Origin: an uncultured Ignavibacteria bacterium
Lineage (GTDB): Bacteria; Bacteroidota; Ignavibacteria; Tepidaquicellales; OLB5
Assembly: GCA_937873695.1 (NCBI GenBank)
Contig: CALMYL010000006.1
Location: forward strand, 225,185 to 289,184
Reading direction: 5' to 3'
Length of the DNA: 64,000 bases
Of the stretch, positions 7,501 through 17,053 are shown one piece after another. A program made the translations under genes and the position numbers. Numbering within the stretch: the stretch's first letter is position 1; every line of letters begins with the position of its first letter. Below the pieces are notes generated by a model. The model saw only the letters and a program-made list of their open reading frames with translations, did not search any database and had not been told where the DNA came from.

Positions 7501-10500
7501 TTATTGATCTGCATTCTGGTCGAAAAATGTTATTGTTATCTTTGTACCGTTATTTGATTCTGCTGAAATGTCGCCTTCCAATTGTTCTGTCAGTGTTTTT
7601 ACAAGCTCCATTCCAAGAGTTGTGTTATTTTCAAAACTGATAACATCAGCGCCTTTCCCGTCATCCTCTATTACCAGTGTGTACTTACCGGTAACCTCCC
7701 GGAAAAGTTTTACCGTCAATGTGCCGATGCTGTAATCAGGGAAGGCATGTTTGATTGAGTTTGTTACTAGCTCGTTCACTATCAGTCCGCAGGGCAGCGC
7801 TGTATCAATCCCGAAATAGATGTCTTCAACTTCTACTTTTAGAGCAACTCTCGAAAAGCTTATATCGTAGGCAAAGAAAAGATAGTTGCAGAGATCTTCC
7901 AGGTACTCCCTGAAATCTATGCGGGAAAGGTCTTTTGTTCTGTAAAGCTGCTGGTGGATAAGTGCCATTGATTTTACTCTTTGTTCACTCATCTTCAGAT
8001 AACCAATGGCGGCCTTATCTGTAATGCTGTCAGATTGAAGTCTAAGCAAACTTGATACTACCTGCAGATTATTTTTTACCCTGTGATGTATTTCTTTGAG
8101 AATAAGTTCTTTTTCATTCAGCGATTTCAGGAGTTCATTATTTATCCTCTTTATATCAGTAATATCCTGCAATGTACCCTGCAGACCCGTTAGGTTCCCT
8201 TCTTTATCAAAAACAGGTTCACCTACGATCTTTACATTCCTTATTTCACCTTCCGGAGTAATAATTCTGTCTTCGTTTTCATAGGAGGTCTTATTTTCTA
8301 TCGCGTATTTTATTTTGGTTATTGCAGTTTCTTTGTCATCCGGGTGGATGTGCGACATACCTTCATCAAAATAGAAGAATTCAGGCTCATTTTTAAGCCC
8401 GAGTATTCTGTATAATTCACTGGAGTTATAGAGTTTGTTCTCTTTAACATTGTACATCCAGCTTCCTAAGCGGGCTATTCTTTGGGCATTTTCAAGGTGA
8501 CCCCTTATCTGCCTCAATTCTTCTTCCTTCTTGATCCTCTCTGATATTTCTTTCTGCGCCCTGTTGTATAATTCTGCATTCGCAGCAGCTACAGAAAGAT
8601 GAACTGATATTGATTCCAGTATCTTGAGGTCGTATTCTGTGTATGCATTCTTTCTGAAGCTGAATACGGATATTACGCCAATTACGTTCTTCCCGATCTT
8701 CATGGGAATATACATAGCTGAATTTACAACCGGGTCTTTGGGGTCAATTTCTCTTTTTGATTCCATGTAACTGATAACTTTACCGTTCTCATCAATATAG
8801 TACTTATCTTCACGGTTTTCTATCACTTCATTAAAATTATTAACTATCAATGAACTGCCGCTCATAATTACTTCTGCCTGGGTGCCTTTATAGTTTTTAC
8901 CAATTTGAAGCGGCGGAAAGTTCTTCGGATCATGCTTGGCGTTTTCTACCCAGGCTGCCTTACAGATGATCTTTTCTGATTGCCTGTTATACTCTGATAT
9001 TATCATTGAATCGCAGTTGATCACTTCGGCTACTTTTCTGTATAATATATCGTAAATTTCCTGAAGGTCCAGGGTGCTGAGAAGCTCTCTGCCGGCGCTG
9101 TAAAGAAGGGTGATCTCTTTGTTCCTCAGAGCCAGTTCTTCCCTGGCTTTTTGTTTCTCGGCAATTTCCGTCTGCGCCTGCTTGTACAATGATGCATTAA
9201 ACGTCGCCGCTGAGATCGGGCTGGCAAGTGATTCAAGCAGTTTAAGGTTAGAGGAATTGTAAGCATTTTTTGTATAACTAAGAAGCTGGATAACCCCGAT
9301 AGTTTTGCCAACATGCCTCATCGGAACAACTATTGCAGATCTGTACTTTGGTTTTCTTTCTTTAATGAGTTTGTCATCTGTATATCTTAAAGCAGTTACT
9401 GTTTTGTTATAGTATTCAGCGTAATTTTCTATCAAAAGTGAATTACCCGTTCTGATAACTTCACTCTGAATACCGCGTCCTTCCGGCGCCAGCGGGATAA
9501 GCGGGAATATATTGATATCCGGTTTTACACCGTCTGCCCAAACAGAAAGTATTTTTATGTTTTTGGCCTGTTCGTTATAAGCCGAAATTATCATAGAATC
9601 GCAGGGGATCTTGGCAGATATTATCTTATAGGTATTATCGTAAACGCTTTCAATTTCAAGCGATCCTGAAAGAACCTGCTGGGCATCATATAGTATCTGA
9701 AGCTCTTCGGTTTTTGCCTGCAGCTCTTTTTCAGCCACTTGTTTTTCATTCAGTTCGTTCTGCAGTTTGTTATGCAGCTGCGCGTTGATAATTGATACTG
9801 CAATATGCGATGCCAGCGATTCCATTACTTTTAAAGCGTTCTCCGAAAATCCGCTTTTGCTGTAATTAAGAAGCTGAAGCGTCCCTATCGCTCTTTTTTC
9901 ATAGATCAAAGGTATTATCATTGCGGCTTCAGCTACATCAAAGGAATCATCCTTTTCATAAGCTACTTTTCCGTTATCTTTAACATAAAACCTGGCGCCG
10001 TTACTTTTGATGTAATCTCTGTAATTATCAATTATTCTGGTTTTGTTTGAAATAAGCACGCTGCTTTGCAGCCCTTTTCCCGAGCGGTCAAATTTTATGG
10101 AAGGCAGCTCTTTGGTATCTATCTCTTTTCCATTTGTGAAAAGTCCGGTTAGGATTATGTTTTCTTTCTTTTCATCCAGAACAGATATCCCGATATCGCA
10201 TTCAGGAAATGAGCTGCTTATTATTCTGAATATTTTCCCGTTAAGTTCATCAGCGGTCAGCGCCCCGGTTATATCTTTAGAAATTTCATAAATGTTTGAA
10301 ATTTCGATCGACGTCTTCAGTAATTCAGATTCTGTTTGTTTTCTGAATTTTATTTCATTATGTGCCTGTTGGTAAAGCACGGCATTGGATGCTGAAACCG
10401 CTATTTGCGCGGCCAATGATTCGATAATTTTTACGTCACTTTCTGTATAAACGTTCTCTTTAAGGCTCTTTACCTGCAATACGCCAATAACTTTGTTTTT

Positions 10501-12261
10501 AAGTTTCAGCGGGGCTACTATCGCTGATCTTTCGGATAGGTTCTTATTATTTGGTTCATCATTTACTGTACCATCCGGTTTGTAATAGAACTTCACTTTT
10601 GAGCGGGAAACATCTTTCTGAAATTCAGGAAGTAATTCCGGTTTGCCGGTTTTTATGACCCTGCTTTGTATGCCTTTTCCTGAAAAATTTGCGGGCACAG
10701 GAGGAAAAGCTGATACATTAAGCCGTTTTCTTCCTATCCAGGCTGCCTGGCAGGTTATCAAGTTGCTTTGTTTGTCGTATCCCGATATTACCATAGAGTC
10801 ACACGGCATTATCTTCCTGATGATGCTGTATATACTATTATAGATCTTATCCGGATCAAGGGTTTTTGAAAGTTCCCGGCCGGCACGGTACAGCTCACTG
10901 ATCTCACGGTTACGTTTTATTAATGCAGCTTCAGATCTTAACCTCTCCGTAATATCGTTGGAAAGGATCAATACAGCTTCATGTCCTGCAAAATTCAATG
11001 GAGTCCGTGTGATCTCTACATCTATCAATTCACCTGATTTCTTTTTGTGTTTCCATACACCCGCAAAAAATGCTCTTTTCTGTTTGTTCTCTTTTATGAT
11101 CTCCTTTCGGTATCTCAAATACCTTCTGATCTCTTTTTCAGGGCGGAAATCCGTGAGTTTCAGGTTCAAAAATTCAGATTCTGAATACCCGTAATGCTTT
11201 ATTGCTGAGTTGTTTACCGCAAGAATCTTCATGCTTTCAAAATCAAAGATCCACATAGGAAGGGGATTGCTGTAGAAAAGCACTCTGTACTGCTCCTCAC
11301 TTTTTTTAAGCAGTATTTCATTGGTTTTTCTCGCCGTGATATCAGAGATGTTACCTATTATGCATTCAGCTTTTCCTGACTTTCCGTACATGACCGCCTG
11401 GTCATCTGCAACCCATATTTGATCTTTGCCGTTTTTTGTGAAGGGATACTCAAACCTGAAGTTTTTTTTCTTTTTGCCGGTTGAATTTTTGAGCAGTTTG
11501 TAATGTGCGCGTATTTTTTTACGGTATTCTTTTTCCAGCAAAGGTGTAATTACATTATAGCGGTGCTTTATAAATGTTTCCGGCGATATTCCCAGTATCC
11601 TCTTAATTGAGGGGCTGATATAATTGTATCTCCGGTTCCTGAAATCGTACTCATATATTGCGTTCTGATTGTTGTTAAGAAGTATACTGTATTTATGTTC
11701 ACTTTCTTTCAGCAGCTTTTCATAAAGGTGAATCTCAGTGTTATCTATCAGGTATCCAAGAAGATATTCATTATTAAGTAATTCTACCTTTTCTGTTGAA
11801 ATGATCAGGTTCTTTAAATTTCCCTTATGCGAAATAATATCAAGGCTGAAAGAACCGAACTTATTTTTTCTGTATTTCTTAAGGATTTTCTTTTTCTGCA
11901 ATTCATCTGCCCAAAAACCAAGTTTAACAGGATCATTACCAATTACTTCTTCTTTTTTGCATTCAAACAGTTTCAAAAATGCGCGGTTAACTTCAATGTA
12001 TTTGCTGGTGTTCAGGTCAAGAAGAGCTTTTGCTACGGGGCTGGAATGAAAGGACTTAAAGAAGGCTTTATGCTTTTTCCGGGCAAGCCCCGGTAATCTC
12101 TTTTTCAATTCCGTTTTAACATGAGGAACATTATTCTCAAAAGACTTAACACGAACATTCTTTACCTCGACATTCTTTTTACGAACATTTTTAACCGGAG
12201 AGTTTCTGGTTTTGGTCCTGCTGTCGGTCTGCTTTTCTTCTTCGGATAACTCTTTTCTCAT
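7501..12261 (-). CDS. Giant sensor histidine kinase: 3 PAS - 4 GAF - PAS - HisKA_2 - HATPase
   Basis: A cytoplasmic sensor kinase of 1586 residues without transmembrane segments. After a basic N-terminal tail (1-60) come three PAS domains (about 65-445), four tandem GAF domains (about 450-1245), a fourth PAS domain, a HisKA_2 dimerisation domain with phospho-acceptor His in KEIHHRVKNNLQ, and a HATPase domain with LIVNELVTNSIKHAF and EDDGKGAD. Each GAF unit begins with a similar lead-in (E(I/L)..LY.A...L..(T/S)L) and a PCDSMIIS-like strand, so they arose by internal duplication. Coiled linkers of the ELYNRAQKEISER type join them. It is cotranscribed with the receiver-PAS kinase. The ligands are unknown. 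Confidence 0.92.
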   Translation of the reverse strand: MRKELSEEEKQTDSRTKTRNSPVKNVRKKNVEVKNVRVKSFENNVPHVKTELKKRLPGLARKKHKAFFKSFHSSPVAKALLDLNTSKYIEVNRAFLKLFECKKEEVIGNDPVKLGFWADELQKKKILKKYRKNKFGSFSLDIISHKGNLKNLIISTEKVELLNNEYLLGYLIDNTEIHLYEKLLKESEHKYSILLNNNQNAIYEYDFRNRRYNYISPSIKRILGISPETFIKHRYNVITPLLEKEYRKKIRAHYKLLKNSTGKKKKNFRFEYPFTKNGKDQIWVADDQAVMYGKSGKAECIIGNISDITARKTNEILLKKSEEQYRVLFYSNPLPMWIFDFESMKILAVNNSAIKHYGYSESEFLNLKLTDFRPEKEIRRYLRYRKEIIKENKQKRAFFAGVWKHKKKSGELIDVEITRTPLNFAGHEAVLILSNDITERLRSEAALIKRNREISELYRAGRELSKTLDPDKIYNSIYSIIRKIMPCDSMVISGYDKQSNLITCQAAWIGRKRLNVSAFPPVPANFSGKGIQSRVIKTGKPELLPEFQKDVSRSKVKFYYKPDGTVNDEPNNKNLSERSAIVAPLKLKNKVIGVLQVKSLKENVYTESDVKIIESLAAQIAVSASNAVLYQQAHNEIKFRKQTESELLKTSIEISNIYEISKDITGALTADELNGKIFRIISSSFPECDIGISVLDEKKENIILTGLFTNGKEIDTKELPSIKFDRSGKGLQSSVLISNKTRIIDNYRDYIKSNGARFYVKDNGKVAYEKDDSFDVAEAAMIIPLIYEKRAIGTLQLLNYSKSGFSENALKVMESLASHIAVSIINAQLHNKLQNELNEKQVAEKELQAKTEELQILYDAQQVLSGSLEIESVYDNTYKIISAKIPCDSMIISAYNEQAKNIKILSVWADGVKPDINIFPLIPLAPEGRGIQSEVIRTGNSLLIENYAEYYNKTVTALRYTDDKLIKERKPKYRSAIVVPMRHVGKTIGVIQLLSYTKNAYNSSNLKLLESLASPISAATFNASLYKQAQTEIAEKQKAREELALRNKEITLLYSAGRELLSTLDLQEIYDILYRKVAEVINCDSMIISEYNRQSEKIICKAAWVENAKHDPKNFPPLQIGKNYKGTQAEVIMSGSSLIVNNFNEVIENREDKYYIDENGKVISYMESKREIDPKDPVVNSAMYIPMKIGKNVIGVISVFSFRKNAYTEYDLKILESISVHLSVAAANAELYNRAQKEISERIKKEEELRQIRGHLENAQRIARLGSWMYNVKENKLYNSSELYRILGLKNEPEFFYFDEGMSHIHPDDKETAITKIKYAIENKTSYENEDRIITPEGEIRNVKIVGEPVFDKEGNLTGLQGTLQDITDIKRINNELLKSLNEKELILKEIHHRVKNNLQVVSSLLRLQSDSITDKAAIGYLKMSEQRVKSMALIHQQLYRTKDLSRIDFREYLEDLCNYLFFAYDISFSRVALKVEVEDIYFGIDTALPCGLIVNELVTNSIKHAFPDYSIGTLTVKLFREVTGKYTLVIEDDGKGADVISFENNTTLGMELVKTLTEQLEGDISAESNNGTKITITFFDQNADQ

Positions 12262-12451
12262 TAAAAAATGGAAATAAAATTATTGCATGTATGTACTAGT
12301 GCTTGCTCTTTTTTATCAGGATGGAATTGCAGCATTACAATATCTATATGTTAATATAGCGGTTTGAAAGCAAATTTCATATAATTAAATTAACTACAAA
12401 CTAACCTGCTTATTTTATTGATAGTTAGTAGTTTATTGATTAATTTGCACC

Positions 12452-12904
12452 ATGGAAAATATAATAATCGGCGCTGATCACAGAGGTTTTAACCTTAAGG
12501 AAAAACTCAAAGTATTGCTTTCAAAAAAATACAATGTTATTGATGTTGGCACTAGTTCAGAAGACCCCGCTGACTATCCTGATATTGCTGAGGCTTTGGC
12601 AAAAGCAATTCAGGGCGGAGCGGGGTCCAAAGGAATAATAATTTGCGGAAGCGGTGTTGGCGCTTGTGTTGCCGCCAACAAGTTCAGGGGTATCCGCGCA
12701 GGTATCTGCCACGACGCGTTTTCGGCGCACCAGGGTGTTGAAGATGATGACATGAATGTTATTTGCCTCGGAGGCGGAATAGTAGGTGAGTCGCTTGCCG
12801 TTGAAGTTATTAACACTTTTCTTAACGCGAAATTTAAGCCGGAAGAAAGATATGTAAGAAGGCTTGAAAAAGTGAAGAAGATAGAAGACAGCCAGCGGAA
12901 TTGA
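12452..12904 (+). CDS. rpiB: Ribose-5-phosphate isomerase B
   Basis: Interconverts ribose 5-phosphate and ribulose 5-phosphate in the pentose phosphate pathway, in the cytoplasm. The 150-residue length is usual for RpiB. The protein shows the family start IIIGADHRGFNLKEKL, the active-site cysteine in IIICGSGVGACVAANK and the HDAFSAHQG..DDMNVICLGGG segment. It is divergent from the giant kinase gene, with 190 bp between them. A TTAATTTG sequence close to the Bacteroidota -7 element lies about 10 bases before the ATG, so the leader would be very short. Confidence 0.95.
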   Translation: MENIIIGADHRGFNLKEKLKVLLSKKYNVIDVGTSSEDPADYPDIAEALAKAIQGGAGSKGIIICGSGVGACVAANKFRGIRAGICHDAFSAHQGVEDDDMNVICLGGGIVGESLAVEVINTFLNAKFKPEERYVRRLEKVKKIEDSQRN

Positions 12905-12919
12905 AATAGTTTTTTGAAC

Positions 12920-13531
12920 TCAAAACTTAAATTCGCGTTTTACGTTCATTGCCCTTTCAAGTATTTCAAGATATGCCCTCCGGGATATTTCTATGGCCCC
13001 GAATTTTTCGAAGTGAGAGGTCATCATCTGTATATCAAACAAAATGTATTTATTGCTTCTAAGCAGTTCATATAACTTCACAACGCATACCTTAGAAGCA
13101 TTATTTTCTTTGTAGAACATCGACTCCCCGAAAAACGCGCCCTTATAAGCAACACCGTACAATCCGCCTGCAAGTTTACCATCCTTCCATGCTTCCACTG
13201 AATGAGCATATCCCCTGTAGTGCAGTTCTGTATATGCTGTCATTATCAGCCTGTTTATCCATGTGCTGTCCCTTCTTGAGCATTCATAGATAACTTTTTC
13301 AAATGCAGTATCAATTCTCAGCTCAAACGTATTTTTGTTAATCACCTGCTTCAGTGATCTCGAAATCTTAATTGAGCTTGAACTCAGCTCAATTGGCATA
13401 ATTGCGCGCGGCGAAGCTTCAAACCAGGCAATGGAGTTTTCATCTTCTCCCATAGGGAAAATGCCCATGGCGTAACCGTTTATTACCTGGTGCCAGTGCA
13501 AAGTGTCGTATCTGTTCTTAATGGAGCGCAA
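12920..13531 (-). CDS. aat: Leucyl/phenylalanyl-tRNA-protein transferase
   Basis: Adds Leu or Phe from charged tRNA to proteins with N-terminal Arg or Lys, marking them for ClpS-ClpAP degradation. The 203 residues contain the family signatures NGYAMGIFPMGED, FEASPRAIMPIE, SVEAW.DGKLAGGLYGV, GESMF and DIQM.TSHFEKFGA. The start lies 5 bp after the clpS stop, so the two genes are an operon, and the adaptor that reads the resulting N-degron is made from the same message. It converges on rpiB, 15 bp away. Confidence 0.95.
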   Translation of the reverse strand: MRSIKNRYDTLHWHQVINGYAMGIFPMGEDENSIAWFEASPRAIMPIELSSSSIKISRSLKQVINKNTFELRIDTAFEKVIYECSRRDSTWINRLIMTAYTELHYRGYAHSVEAWKDGKLAGGLYGVAYKGAFFGESMFYKENNASKVCVVKLYELLRSNKYILFDIQMMTSHFEKFGAIEISRRAYLEILERAMNVKREFKF

Positions 13532-13536
13532 GGTTA

Positions 13537-13818
13537 TTAGGCGTTTACTTCAATAGATGTCCGCAGGGCTATCTCTTCCAGTACAGATTGCACCGACAGG
13601 CACTTTTCCAATTCGCCGGAAATAACAGCGGCCCTGCCTTTGTTATGCGCTTCAAGTGTGATTGATTCAGCCCTGTCATATCCATAACCTGTTGCCAGCA
13701 TCAGCTGGTTTATAACTTCGTCAAAATCATGATGCGCGTCATTGAACAATATCAGTGTAAAACCCTGCGTTGTTGTATCAATATCTGTTGGAGATGTTAT
13801 TTCTTCTGTTTGCTGCAT
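13537..13818 (-). CDS. clpS: ATP-dependent Clp protease adaptor ClpS
   Basis: Binds N-degron substrates and delivers them to the Clp protease chaperone. The 93-residue protein has a flexible N-terminal tail followed by the ClpS core FTLILFNDAHHDFDEVI, the helix with LMLATGYGYDRAE and the E.HN.GRA.V..G segment. The core holds the Asn-Asp and His residues that bind the free alpha-amino group in characterised ClpS proteins. It is the first gene of the clpS-aat pair; no clpA is visible nearby. Confidence 0.95.
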   Translation of the reverse strand: MQQTEEITSPTDIDTTTQGFTLILFNDAHHDFDEVINQLMLATGYGYDRAESITLEAHNKGRAAVISGELEKCLSVQSVLEEIALRTSIEVNA

Positions 13819-13955
13819 TGATTTATTATTGTTGAATGTTGAGGATCAAATTCTTCCCCGAATTCCGAAGTTTCCCATTATTGATTATTCAGCTGATTCT
13901 TTGAAGCTGCCGCTGCTTTTAAATCCGCAATTCAAAAATCCGCATTCCGCAATAT

Positions 13956-15557
13956 TTATGAATTCCACTCTTCGTTCTCATAATCATATGACGAAGAGGA
14001 ATCTCTGCGGGTTGCTTTATTGAAAAGCATAGCTCCCACCATATCTTTGTACGATACACCGTCATCCAGCTCATCTTTAGCTATTTTTGAATTGTTATGC
14101 AGCCCGTCCAGCATAAATTCCATCAGTGAGGCAAGTTCATATTCATTTTCAATGGTTTTTATGTGATTTCTTACTGCTTTTTCCAGCCCTTCAACTCTCA
14201 TTAAGGTATTAAAATATTCTTCAAATTTCATATCATCATTAAGCTCTATATAATTCCCGTCTTCAAACCAACCTATCACATCCTGGTAAGGTTCCGCGGC
14301 AGTATTTCCCTGGTCTGCCTTTGGAATATCTTTCCTGGACTGCTCGCTTTTCTGGAATGCATTTGATGCCGGCGTTTTTGTTTTTCTCTTAAGCGGGTCA
14401 GGGAAATACTTCCTGAAAACTTCCCTGATGCTTTTGCCCAGCAGGGCTTTGCTGACTTTCACGGGACCTTCCTGCTCGCCTTCAAATACAAGCTCAATTT
14501 TTCCCGTCATTCCCGGAAGTACTGCACCAAGATCTGTAATGCGCGGGAAGATTATCTTCTCGTCGTTTATTATTGATCTTCTTTCGGCATTGCTCACAAG
14601 ATTTTCCATCGCAGAAATTGTCATTCTTGCGCTTACCCCAGATTTCTGCTCAACAAACTCACTTCTCCGGGCTTCATGAGCCGCTGATTCAATTATTTCT
14701 TTCATGTAATAAGGTATTATTACATCTTTATCATGATGTCTTTTTATCCAGCTCTGTGATTCAGTAATTTTAATACCATCTTCAACGCTTTTGGGGTAGT
14801 GGGTTATTATCTGTGAATCAATTCTGTCTTTAAGCGGAGTGATAATATTTCCGCGGTTTGTGTAATCTTCAGGGTTAGCGGTATATACAATAAATACATC
14901 CAACGGGAATCGTATATTAAAACCGCGTATCTGTATATCGCGCTCCTGCATTATATTAAGCAATCCAACCTGTATCCTTGGCTGCAGGTCAGGTAATTCG
15001 TTTATTGCAAAGATCCCCCTGTTGGTCCTTGGTACAATTCCAAAATGGATCGCTCCTTCATGTGAATAATGCAGCCGCTGCGTAGCGGCTTTGATGGGAT
15101 CAATATCACCAATCAAATCAGCTATTGTAACATCCGGAGTCGCCAGTTTCTCTCCAAAACGGCGCTCTCTGCCTATCCACTCAATTTCAGTTTTATCGCC
15201 GTTTGCTTCAACAGTATCCACCGCAAACTTCGAAATAGGGAAGTATGGATTGTCATTAATTTCAGACCCTTTAATTATCGGGATAAACTCATCAAGCAGG
15301 TCAACCAGCATTCTTGCCATTTTGGTCTTTGCCTGTCCCCTTAAACCCAGAAATATAACATCATGCTTTGCAAGAATGGCATTTATCACCTGCGGAATTA
15401 CAGTTTTTTCATAACCGATTATTCCGGGAAATATCTCTTCTTTATTGCGGAGTTTTTTAACCAGATTTTTTCTTAATTCATCTTTAACTGCAAGTACTTC
15501 ATAACCGGCATTCTTTAGCTCGCCAACTGTTTTCGGCAGATCAACTGTCTTCGTCAT
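13956..15557 (-). CDS. AAA+ ATPase of the magnesium-chelatase/MoxR group
   Basis: A 533-residue cytoplasmic ATPase. Residues 30-330 form an AAA module with a Walker A-like GLRGQAKTKM (Ala instead of the second conserved Gly), an AINELPDLQ Walker B region, a sensor-1-like VYTANPEDYTNRG and an arginine-finger region TPLKDRID. The AAA lid follows (about 290-385), then a low-complexity linker (380-420) and a helical C-terminal domain of unknown role. Full-length proteins with this DNA-like start (ELKNAGYEV) occur in Bacteroidota and are annotated as magnesium chelatase-like. No chlorophyll gene or VWA partner is adjacent, so a MoxR-like assembly or chaperone role is more likely than Mg insertion. 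The next gene, clpS, is 137 bp away. Confidence 0.8.
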   Translation of the reverse strand: MTKTVDLPKTVGELKNAGYEVLAVKDELRKNLVKKLRNKEEIFPGIIGYEKTVIPQVINAILAKHDVIFLGLRGQAKTKMARMLVDLLDEFIPIIKGSEINDNPYFPISKFAVDTVEANGDKTEIEWIGRERRFGEKLATPDVTIADLIGDIDPIKAATQRLHYSHEGAIHFGIVPRTNRGIFAINELPDLQPRIQVGLLNIMQERDIQIRGFNIRFPLDVFIVYTANPEDYTNRGNIITPLKDRIDSQIITHYPKSVEDGIKITESQSWIKRHHDKDVIIPYYMKEIIESAAHEARRSEFVEQKSGVSARMTISAMENLVSNAERRSIINDEKIIFPRITDLGAVLPGMTGKIELVFEGEQEGPVKVSKALLGKSIREVFRKYFPDPLKRKTKTPASNAFQKSEQSRKDIPKADQGNTAAEPYQDVIGWFEDGNYIELNDDMKFEEYFNTLMRVEGLEKAVRNHIKTIENEYELASLMEFMLDGLHNNSKIAKDELDDGVSYKDMVGAMLFNKATRRDSSSSYDYENEEWNS

Positions 15558-15700
15558 TAAATAGTTTTCTTTCTTTGTGTAATTTTCAAAAATTAGCTAA
15601 ATAAATAATGTAAATCAATTTCATAAAAATTAACAGAATTGACAAATATTGATTTTAATTGCCATTGCAGGGTATTCGGTTTATGGCGCATATCAATAAC

Positions 15701-15730
15701 AAAAGAGGAAGATGTAATCTTCCCCTTTTT
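15701..15730 (-). terminator. Terminator of the CBS gene
   Basis: The 7-bp stem GGAAGAT/ATCTTCC has a 3-nt loop and T-rich flanks on both strands, just after the CBS protein stop codon. Confidence 0.7.
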
Positions 15731-15752
15731 GGTACCTGTTTTGAGAAATTGT

Positions 15753-16184
15753 TTATTTATAATAATAAATATATGAATTCAGGTTTTCTATTTCCTGTTT
15801 CTTTTCTTCAGCGTCTTCTGCCATCAGGTCACGCATTGATACTACACCTATAAGCTTCTCTCCATCCCTGACGGGCATATGCCTGATATTTTCCTGCTTC
15901 ATTATGTTCATGCAGTCGTTATAAGAGTCATGAGCTTCCATAAGTATAACACCCCGGGTCATTACATCATCAACCTTAGTGTTTTCCATATCAAGCCGTT
16001 TGGCGGCGCACCTTACCATCAGGTCCCTTTCGGAAAAAATACCCTTAAGTTTTCCTCCGTCATCCAGTACAGGAACGGCACCAATGTTGTTTTTTGCCAT
16101 CTCTCCAACAACTTCATAAACTGTCATTCCAGTATTTACATAGAACATTTCCTTTTGCGAGCAAATATCACGAAGTGATTTCAT
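15753..16184 (-). CDS. Tandem CBS domain protein
   Basis: A small soluble protein of 143 residues made of two CBS domains (about 8-65 and 72-128), a fold that usually binds adenosyl ligands and senses energy state. The pattern NNIGAVPVLDD...GIFSERDLM is the first repeat and NIRHMPVRDGEKLIGVVSMRDLM the second. No other domain is fused. A clear AAGGAG ribosome-binding site lies 6 bases before the ATG, stronger than at most neighbouring genes. It has its own terminator and so is probably monocistronic. Confidence 0.9.
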   Translation of the reverse strand: MKSLRDICSQKEMFYVNTGMTVYEVVGEMAKNNIGAVPVLDDGGKLKGIFSERDLMVRCAAKRLDMENTKVDDVMTRGVILMEAHDSYNDCMNIMKQENIRHMPVRDGEKLIGVVSMRDLMAEDAEEKKQEIENLNSYIYYYK

Positions 16185-16392
16185 ATGTTACTCCTTTCCG
16201 GCCGGTTTGTAATATAGACCCTGAAAAAAAGTTTGACTTACCTGATTTGGATTGTACTAAAGATAACAATTATTGTGGCGTAATGCAACTTTAAATATTT
16301 AACATTCAGGAGGTGTCAAAGTTCTGTTTATCAAAAAAACGTGATTTTTACAGTTTTCTTAAAGGTCAGGTGGCGTTGATTTATGGCGCTTT

Positions 16393-16608
16393 TCAGTCTT
16401 CAAGTTCTTCACAGTAGAAGTTCATTCCGGCAAGTGTCTTTTCAATTGAGCGCGGTGATATCCCGGCTGCTTCAATTCTCAGAATGTTTTCGTTGTCCTC
16501 AAGGTCAAAGCTCCATCTGTATATTCCCTTAATGCTGTTTAAATGCGGTGCTATATTTTCAATATGCTCTGTACTTTCTACACCTGTTCTGAATACAAGA
16601 ATTTCCAT
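16393..16608 (-). CDS. Small ferredoxin-like (HMA-like) protein without metal cysteines
   Basis: A 71-residue protein with the beta-alpha-beta pattern of heavy-metal-associated domains: MEILVFRTGV, a helix, IYRWSFDLED.., ILRIEAAG, a helix, FYCEELED. The CxxC metal site is absent, so copper binding is not supported. It is the last gene of the ECF-sigma operon, 17 bp after the two-helix membrane protein. It may be a regulatory or protein-binding ACT/HMA-like module; the function is unknown. Confidence 0.65.
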   Translation of the reverse strand: MEILVFRTGVESTEHIENIAPHLNSIKGIYRWSFDLEDNENILRIEAAGISPRSIEKTLAGMNFYCEELED

Positions 16609-16625
16609 TTGTGCGAAGTTAAATA

Positions 16626-17015
16626 TTATTTCTTTTCTTCTTTTGGTTCTGCCTTAGCGGCACTGCTTTCGCAGTTATCGTCGGTAAATGTGAATACGAA
16701 CCGGCTGTTGCATTTGTTTTTAAATTTTTCTTTCTCTTCCGGAGTCATAGCGTCATATTTTGCCCGAAGCTTTTTCTTCCACATTTCATCCGGGTAGCTG
16801 TGGGGCCTTCTGCCTAAACCTCTGCCCATTGAACCGAAGAGTATTTTTGCCAGAAGGAGAAGTCCGGCAGATTGCCAGTAATTCAGCAATGGTCCGTTAA
16901 AAATTGACGGAATAAGTGCATTCCATAAAAGCATTACTACAACACTGGTGATTGCCAGTATAAGTATCATTTTAAGTAAAAACAGGGGACCCCTGATAAA
17001 TTTTCTGTGTTTCAT
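16626..17015 (-). CDS. Two-helix membrane protein of the ECF-sigma operon
   Basis: A 129-residue protein with two hydrophobic segments (about 12-33 and 45-62), then a basic, charged cytoplasmic-like C-terminal half (MTPEEKEKFKNKCNSR). It lies 38 bp after the sigma factor gene, a usual place for an anti-sigma factor. It has no recognisable zinc-binding HxxxCxxC motif, so an anti-sigma role is inferred from position only. The tail resembles the helical MTPEE(K/R) segments of small periplasmic or metal-stress proteins. Confidence 0.6.
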   Translation of the reverse strand: MKHRKFIRGPLFLLKMILILAITSVVVMLLWNALIPSIFNGPLLNYWQSAGLLLLAKILFGSMGRGLGRRPHSYPDEMWKKKLRAKYDAMTPEEKEKFKNKCNSRFVFTFTDDNCESSAAKAEPKEEKK

Positions 17016-17053
17016 AATGTTACCTGTATAATATTCTTTTTAAATTCTTTAAC

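Noticed and set aside
16313..16417. GTG frame after an AGGAGG sequence
   Set aside because: The AGGAGG overlaps the start codon, so it cannot work as a ribosome site; the product lacks features.
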